Of a stretch of 59,509 nt of DNA, positions 10,601 to 19,600 are shown in pieces. This DNA is from Branchiostoma floridae (Eukaryota; Chordata; Leptocardii; Amphioxiformes; Branchiostomatidae). Position numbers and translations under genes: made by a program. The stretch spans positions 64,001 through 123,509 of the forward strand of contig NW_023365714.1 of the NCBI RefSeq assembly GCF_000003815.2, in the 5' to 3' direction. How positions within the stretch are numbered: position 1 is the first letter of the stretch; every line of letters begins with the position of its first letter. Below the pieces are notes generated by a model. That model made no database searches, had not been told where the DNA came from, and saw only the letters and a program-made list of their open reading frames with translations.

Positions 10601-13600
10601 CACCATACTGAAGCTGTCTGGCCTGCCAGGTCAGAGTTCATCGCCTGTGGTTGGCTCAGGAAGTCACATGATCGTGGGTCAAAGTTCGGCCGCAACGGTT
10701 GTCTCGGGAAGTCACATGATCGTAGGTCAGAGTTCAACCTCAGTGGTTGGCTCAGGGAGTCACATGATCGTGGGTCAGAGTTCGGCCTCAGCGATAGGCT
10801 CGGGAAGTCACATGATCGTGGGTCAGAGTTCGGCCTCAGCGATAGGCTCAGGAAGTCACATGATCGTGATGAGCTCGCAGCCATCTTCCTCCAGCACTGC
10901 CCAGGCTGTGCCCAGAGTTGTCACCTCCCCCCCACAGGGCAAGGCTGTTCTGCTCAGCGGAGTCACCCCCCAGATGGCACAGGTGCCTGTTAAGGTAGAG
11001 ACTTAATTTTTTTCAAAACACTGGTGTGATACATGAAATATACATGTTTTGCCTTAAAACTTAGTTACCAAAAAAAGAGAAAAAGGTATCACATTTTTAC
11101 TCAGAGAACTATATATGTATGTAATCAGTGTTGTGCTATAATGTATTGCCATATTTATTTGCTTTCCTTTGACTACTGTAAGTTGGGATTTGTGTGTTAT
11201 GGGAACTAGAAACAACATGGAAATATGGGCACATTGTAATACTAGAAGCATCTATATGCATCATTTAATTATTGCTGTTACGGGTATGTTGTATGTGACT
11301 AATTTTTCACTCATGGTTGGAACTGTTTTGTATCTGCAGGTTGAGAAGATGGCGGACGGGAAGGTTCCCGTGACCCCCACGAAGGTCGGCAGCGCCTCAC
11401 CGACCGTTCCCCCCGGCACGCCGCCGCAGGTCCGCACCATCTCGGGCGCTGTGATTGGTGGGCTGAGTCCCGTGTCCAAGCCTCACTCTGGCGTGGCAGC
11501 GGGCAGCATTGTGCAGGTTTGTTTAGTAGATATCTAATCACCATCTCCTCTAAAGATATAGATTATAGCTTTTGAGAAGAAAGCTTCTCTTAGATACTTA
11601 ATGGAATTCCTTTAAGTGCATATTCATTTGTGATGCTATACTAGAGTAGACACAATAATGCTATACACGCTACCATAATTGTCCCCCACGTTACCTGCAG
11701 TTAGCCCTTGAGCAATAATGTACAATAAACATTGCAATATCTGTCCACCTGCTAGGTGGCGCCCCAGCAGCTGGTGACCTCCCCGAGCGTGCCCGGCGGA
11801 AGCGCCCTCGTGCCGCCCAACGTCATGAACCTGCCGCTCGTCAACGTCGCGCCGGGGGCGAAGGTCTTCCTGGCCGCCAAATCCACCGACCCGGCCATGA
11901 AAGGGAAAGTGATCCTGATCCCGCAGACGGCCATCGTGAAGGGCATCCCCCTCCAGCAGGGTCAGGGGTCGGGGGTCACCGTGCTGCAGGGGTCACCCGT
12001 GGTGCAGGGGGTCAACATGCCGGCACAGGTCATGGGGGGGACTCCGCAGGGGGGCAACATCGTGCACCTGGTGCAGGGGGGTGGCTTAGCCTCCCAGGGG
12101 GCCGGCCCGACCCCAACCCTGACCCCGCAGGTCACAGGTCAGTCCCAGGTGAGGGGTGAGAGGTCGTCGCCGGGCGTGGCGCAGACGGTGAAGGCGGGGT
12201 CGACGATCACGCTGCCGCTCCAGCCGGGAACCTCCTACATCCTGATGCAGCAGCCCCAGGGGGGTGCCTCCGCCAGCGGGAATGTCCCCGGCTCTTCCCC
12301 CAGTCGCCCAACCACCCTCATGGTGCAGCAGGTGCCGCAGGAACAGCCTGGGAAGCAGCAGGTTTGTTTATTTGTTTGTTTGTTTGTTAATGTCCCCGGC
12401 TCTTCCCCCAGTCGCCCAACCACCCTCATGGTGCAACAGGTGCCGCAGGAACAGCCTGGGAAGCCGCAGGTTTGTTTGTTTATTTGTTTGTTTTTATGCA
12501 CTGTTTATGTTCCATTTATGCTAGCCACATTCATCATAGACCACAGGAAGTAAGGAAGTTGAGAGTTGCCAGAATTATACATTTTTCACAACAATCATTC
12601 CAGGTCATGGGTCATTGGGAGGTATTGTTGTTACCTGTTTGTGAGCTGGGTCAAATATTTATTGAACTTGAATTTGGAACATTACAATGCATTAATTTTA
12701 TAACACCACTTTTCAGGATACCGGACAAAAGATTGAAAATTTAACTATTAAAGTTGACATCATGATGGTAAATCCACATTGCTTAAAATCAGTACGCAAT
12801 AAATGTGGGGTATGCTTAAAATCAGTATGCAATAAATGTGGGGTATGCTTAAAATCAGTACGCAATAAATGTGGGGTATGCTTAAAATCAGTACGCAATA
12901 AATGTGGGGTATGCTTAAAATCAGTACGCAATAAGTGTGGGGTATCTAGAATACTCCCTGAAAGGTAAGAGTCATTACAGTCGAAAGTGTGTTCTCTTGT
13001 ATCCTAACTGATTCATGACCATATTTTGTCTGTTCTGCTCGCCCCAGGTGCAGGTAGTCCCCCAGGCCCAAGCAGCTGCCCAGCCCGGCACCAAACCCAT
13101 GCAGTCCTTCCGGATCATTCCATCCCCCCAGACGGGGGGGCAGTCTCCCACCACGGAGCCCGGCGCGAAGGCCGCCCCGAGCGTGGCTACGGCGGGCGGA
13201 CACACGTTCATTGCGCTGACGCCTCAGCAACTCAGCCAGATCGGGAAGCCAGGTACTTTTGTTTTGAACTTCATAATTCAATCATTTAGCATCATGGCAG
13301 GTGACTGTCACATTTTCAAGATGTCAAACTGTAGGTTTATGGACGTTTTGCCCGATTGATCTTTCGCCCGTAGTCGTTTCGCGCTGACATCTGGGTCCGT
13401 GACCGGAGGCACCTTGTTCTCGCCACCGACCACCTTTTACTCAAAATGTGAAACGAACATTTTTTTCGGTATGCAGGCGGAGTTGTCTTTGTCGGAAGCT
13501 TGTTGTTGGATGCCCACGACTGTGCGACTCGGGCATTGATTATGTTTTTTGTTTATTACTAGTATTTTTCCACTTGAGTAAAAGTCGCTATTACATTTAT

Positions 13601-16600
13601 TGCTCCAGGTAAAAATATCAGTATGTGTAATGTAAAGCTTGTAACTGAAATTAGTTCGATGTTTAGCTGGTTGCAGGACCTAGTAGTCTATGAGAAATTA
13701 TGGTAGCGCATGACGTATTGCAGGGTTATTTTACCGGCTAGGGCAACTATATCTGTGTTTTGGACATCTTTCCGCAGGCGTCAGTGAATAAAGATTAACA
13801 AACTGAGACTATTAAATCGGCATACGTATCTACAATACTAGTACATTTGTATCTACATTGGGCGAATCCTGGCCGTCGGCACCGGTGTGTGTTTTAATAT
13901 CGGGCGAATCGTCTCCGGGCGAAAGATCCAATTCGGGCGAAAGTTCCCGGGCGAAACATCCATCGGGCGAAACGTCCTGTTACCAAACTGTACACCTGAC
14001 TCGAACAAAGTATTCTTCGTTTCACAACATTCTTTTTATTCTTGCGTAGACGTTTCGGTGACTGTCTGTCACTTTCATCGGTATAAAATCAGTACTGATG
14101 AAGGTGACACCGAAACGTCTACGCTAGAATAAAAAGATTTATCTACCAACCTGATGAAACTATTGACGGATGTACACCTGACTGTAAGGTTTGATTGACT
14201 CACAGGCACCCTAAAGGAATTTACTCTTTTTGATAGGCGCAATGATTTCTTTACTTNNNNNNNNNNNNNNNNNNNNNNNNNNNNNNNNNNNNNNNNNNNN
14301 NNNNNNNNNNNNNNNNNNNNNNNNNNNNNNNNNNNNNNNNNNNNNNNNNNNNNNNNNNNNNNNNNNNNNNNNNNNNNNNNNNNNNNNNNNNNNNNNNNNN
14401 NNNNNNNNNNNNNNNNNNNNNNNNNNNNNNNNNNNNNNNNNNNNNNNNNNNNNNNNNNNNNNNNNNNNNNNNNNNNNNNNNNNNNNNNNNNNNNNNNNNN
14501 NNNNNNNNNNNNNNNNNNNNNNNNNNNNNNNNNNNNNNNNNNNNNNNNNNNNNNNNNNNNNNNNNNNNNNNNNNNNNNNNNNNNNNNNNNNNNNNNNNNN
14601 NNNNNNNNNNNNNNNNNNNNNNNNNNNNNNNNNNNNNNNNNNNNNNNNNNNNNNNNNNNNNNNNNNNNNNNNNNNNNNNNNNNNNNNNNNNNNNNNNNNN
14701 NNNNNNNNNNNNNNNNNNNNNNNNNNNNNNNNNNNNNNNNNNNNNNNNNNNNNNNNNNNNNNNNNNNNNNNNNNNNNNNNNNNNNNNNNNNNNNNNNNNN
14801 NNNNNNNNNNNNNNNNNNNNNNNNNNNNNNNNNNNNNNNNNNNNNNNNNNNNNNNNNNNNNNNNNNNNNNNNNNNNNNNNNNNNNNNNNNNNNNNNNNNN
14901 NNNNNNNNNNNNNNNNNNNNNNNNNNNNNNNNNNNNNNNNNNNNNNNNNNNAAGGCCATCTTGCTTGGGAACCTTTATATTCTAACCCTGACCATGTTGC
15001 CCCCCTCCCACAGGTTCCCAGCAGATCGGTGCCGGCCAGACGCTCCTGGTACCGGTACAGAACATGCAGATGGCTGCAGCCGGCGCGCCCACCGCACAGC
15101 TGGTCACCAAGTCTGCCAGTACGCCTACCGTGCTCACCCCCTCCCCCTCTCACAAGGGTGCGACCCCGCGGGAAACCCCCTCCACACCCTCCAAGGTCAC
15201 CTCCAGCCTGCAGAAGAGCATCTTACAGATGAAGCTGGGGCTGGGGTCACAGGTCACGGGGTCAAGGGTCACCGGAACATCCCCCACCCCGACCTTGGAT
15301 GTCATTGAGCTGGTGGCCAGGAAAGTCTGGTGAGTTGGGCTGTTCTAAAGTCTTTCACTAAATTTGTTATGATTGTAAATTGGGAAGCATTTTGTGTTAT
15401 ATGTTTTTGGTACAAAATTCCAATTTTTAGTGTCATATCACATCTTAAGTAACCTTGTAAATATTGTTTTTTATATCCTGTCATTTGACTATATGGAATA
15501 AATTAGTAGCGATTCCAAACTGTGAATTCTGGCTTTCCATCCTGCCAAAGTTTATCCAAGTATGTTATGTTTATGTTACATGTATATTATATTATGTTGT
15601 GTTGTGTTTCATTATCGCGCGTCTCGTCGTGTTGTGTTCCTGTGATATCATGCGCTATGTTTTACCCACAATCCCCTGCAGCGTGTCGGGCCTGCAGACG
15701 AAGGAACAGCTGATCAGCGCTGTGGTGCGGCACGTTCCACTGGTGGACTCAAACAGGGGTGAGCAGCATCCCTATGACCCTTCTAGAAACATACTTTATC
15801 AATTTGTCTTTAGAGAAGATCAATAGATCTACTCAATGTAATATACTATATATAGGTGGCATCCTCTTGTTATTTGTGATACTTAAAGTTATATATCCCA
15901 TACCTCACGCTAAAGAACTTTATTGAGTCAGAGACTGGACTTTGCGATAAGGACCTCACTGCACTTATGAAAGAGAGTCTTATAGAGTATGAATATGTAT
16001 GTATGTATCCCAGAGTGTTAAGTCAGTCGCAGCAGTTCTTATATGGTCCCAGATAGGGCTGGGTACCGGTACAGAAAATTCAGGTCCAGGTCCGGTTCAG
16101 GTCCAAAGGATCAGGTTCAGGTCCGGACCTGAACCTGGACCTGATTCAATACGACTCATACCAATGGTCCATTTCATTACAAAGAAATCTGTTTGGTGGA
16201 GTATTAGACTTATACTGGCATTTTAAAATCCTACAACGCTAACTGCACCTGTACGATTGGCTGTAAAACTTGGTAGAAATTACTTTAAACTCTACTCTAC
16301 TTCACTCTTGTTATTTTCTTCCACCTGCAAGCGCCAAAACGTGTGGATGTCTGGTGAAATAATCTATTAATTTTCTAATCGGTCCAACATCCGGTCCACC
16401 TAATTTTTTCAGGTCCGGTTTTTCTGGACCGGTCCAATAAGAAAAACCGGTTTTGTACCGGTACGCTGTACCGATACCCAGCCCTAGTCCCAGAAGCGTT
16501 CATTTATATGAGGACATGTTAAACATTAAACATTTTGATAGATACACAATGTCTTTGTGGATACTGTACTTCATAAAAATTTGGTTTCTTCAATTACAAA

Positions 16601-19600
16601 ACAGTTACTAGCTGATAGCACGTAAGACTAAATAGTTGTGATGTTTTTCCAGCTACTCTCGAATGTACATGTAACACATTTAACAAACATGTAACAAACA
16701 TGGTATCCTCTTGTTGTACATGTGTATTGTCTTATATATCCCCCAGTTATAAGCCAGCACCCGTACTGCGCCCAGTCTCGGCAGCAGTTTTTCGGCTGGA
16801 ACATCGGGAAACAGCGAGCAGCGGAATGGCAACGCGCCGTCACCGCCAGGAAGGTCATCGACAAGGTCAGATCCTCCGCCAAAAAACTCACCCTGCCCAC
16901 CCCCACAACCCGGGAGATCATGGACTGGTCCAGGACACATGGATACACCCCATCTGCATTCAGTAAGCAACATCAAGACATAATGTCTTAGCTTTCCTCT
17001 TTCCTTAATGTGAGGCTGTTGTTTATGCCAAATAGCATGAATTACTCAAATTGTTACCCGACAAAAGATAATGGGATTTTGTTATGTGAAATGACTGTTT
17101 CCCAAATTAGATCCAGTTGCCTGAGTAACTGTTATTTGGCCAGTCTTATTACTTGGATTGTTGTACTGTGTTTAGATGGTCCGAAGGAGGATGAGAACTA
17201 CTGTGAGCTTTGTGGACAGAAACTGGGTTTGAGTTAGAGTTAGTGATACTGAGTTTGTTGTTCTGTGTTTAAATGGTACTATGAGCTGTGTAGACAGTGT
17301 TGTTATGTGTTGGGTTAGAATTAAAGTTAGTGGTGCTAGCATTGTTGCTATAAACTTTGTTGTACTGTGTTTAGATGGTCCAAAGGAAGATGACAACTAT
17401 TGTGAGCTGTGCGGACAGAAACTCAGAGCGAAACTGCGGACGGCTCATGAGGACTGTCTCAAGTTCTGGACGGCAAATGGTGAGTCTGGCAGACTTCTTT
17501 TGGTGGTACAAAATGAACTTTAAGAATGTCATCCAAAGGCCGGGCAAAATATGACAGGCAAGGGAAGACAAGTTTGAAAAAGACTGAATTCTAAAGGTCA
17601 GGAGCTGACAAATGCTGTAATGAGAGTTAAGCAGATCACAATCATGAAAACATCTTGTTTTAGAAATGTAACAAGTTGCTGGGAGAAATTATAATTTTTT
17701 GTTCTGTATGATAATTTGAACTTAATCTTTCGAGCTGCATCCAGNNNNNNNNNNNNNNNNNNNNNNNNNNNNNNNNNNNNNNNNNNNNNNNNNNNNNNNN
17801 NNNNNNNNNNNNNNNNNNNNNNNNNNNNNNNNNNNNNNNNNNNNNNNNNNNNNNNNNNNNNNNNNNNNNNNNNNNNNNNNNNNNNNNNNNNNNNNNNNNN
17901 NNNNNNNNNNNNNNNNNNNNNNNNNNNNNNNNNNNNNNNNNNNNNNNNNNNNNNNNNNNNNNNNNNNNNNNNNNNNNNNNNNNNNNNNNNNNNNNNNNNN
18001 NNNNNNNNNNNNNNNNNNNNNNNNNNNNNNNNNNNNNNNNNNNNNNNNNNTATTGCTTGGTGATCGTTATAACTGAGCATAGATTTGTCGTATTTTCTGA
18101 AAAGCCCGTGGGTTGTATTGTTTTTGTGCGAGGAGTATTTGGTCGGCCAGCGAAACCATTTTTGTATTAGTTCGCTGCAACGGTGATGCGGTTTTTTCGT
18201 CTGATGACCCAAATAGCGGCGTTTTTCATGCGATTTCGAAGAAATGACGTCATCGGAGATTGCAAAAAAGTTATCACATGGAATTTTTTTATTTTCATTT
18301 TACACAAACATGAAGAATTTAGCTTCTCTACCACGTAGGCTGTTATCCTGGGAAAATTTGTTTTTTCCAAGCAGCTTCGATCAAAAAAGTGTTAAAAAAT
18401 GATAGTTTTCGGGTCCAAAATTAAAATTTTACTACATATTCTAACCAAAATAAAGAGGCAACAGAGGGTACCAATAGGTTTGTCGGAAAGAGGCTGTAAA
18501 CGGCTTTCCGCCATATTGATTAAGTTTCGCGTCCTACGTTTACTAGCGGAACTGTAGCCCTTCGGCCTGAGGCTGCCCGCCAACCTCCGAAATCATAAAA
18601 GAAACTCCAGTCCGAGACCTTAAGAAGTTATTAATTTGTATTCTCCCTGTCAGGCCCCCCCTCCAGCTGCAGTGGTTCGGCCGACCTGTGTCAGATGTTA
18701 GAGGACAGCAAACCTTCCCAGCATGCCGATGACAACGACCTGGAAGTGGATGTCATCTCGCTGGGTCAGGAGACAAAGGTCAGGTGTTACAGTTATTGTT
18801 ACCATGTGCCTTTTGAACTTTCAACTATTACACTGACTTAAAAGTTTGAATAAAACTACTGACCAATCAGAACACTTTGCACAATTGTACCAGATTTCAA
18901 CTAACCAATCAGCACACTTTTCAAAAAGATGCTACATATGAATGGACCAATTAGCAAACTTTTCACAGCCATGCCATATCTGAACTGACCAATCAGAACA
19001 CTTCTCAAAGACATACCACATTTAAACTGACTAATCACCACACTTCTCACAAACATACCACATTTGAACTGACCAATCAACATGCTTCTCACAAACATTC
19101 TACATTCAAACTGACCAATCAGCACCATTGTTCCAGGTTGTGATGAAGCAGGAGCCAATGGATGAAGAGGATGACCACCCTCGGTTCTTCCTGCCGATGT
19201 CGCCTGCCGCAGAGTTCGTGCACGACACGGCGCAAAAGGTCAGAACATCTCAGATTTCAGAGATGATTCCGAGATATAAGCGATAAAATCCTGTCATTGT
19301 GAATAGCTCTTTCTGTAAGATTGGTAAGGCATTACGAAATTGTGAATTCTTACTTTTNNNNNNNNNNNNNNNNNNNNNNNNNNNNNNNNNNNNNNNNNNN
19401 NNNNNNNNNNNNNNNNNNNNNNNNNNNNNNNNNNNNNNNNNNNNNNNNNNNNNNNNNTTAAGAAGAATTTAAGACATCTATTCTTGTCCCTCAGTTGGGA
19501 GTGAAGCTGGAGCCTGTAGAGACGACTAAGGACATGTTCTCACCTGTCCTGGAGAAAATGGTCCTTAAGGTACATGTACCTAATCTAACTCTTAAGACTC

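Noticed and set aside
12412-12469. The exon 13 duplicate as a separate exon from the TCCCCCAG acceptor
   Set aside because: It would be 58 nt, which breaks the phase 0 frame; extension by the second donor is the coherent alternative.
14075-15153. Open frames of nearly 300 codons across the first N gap
   Set aside because: They consist of unknown residues. Only the flanking YEATS2 exon at 15014 is real.
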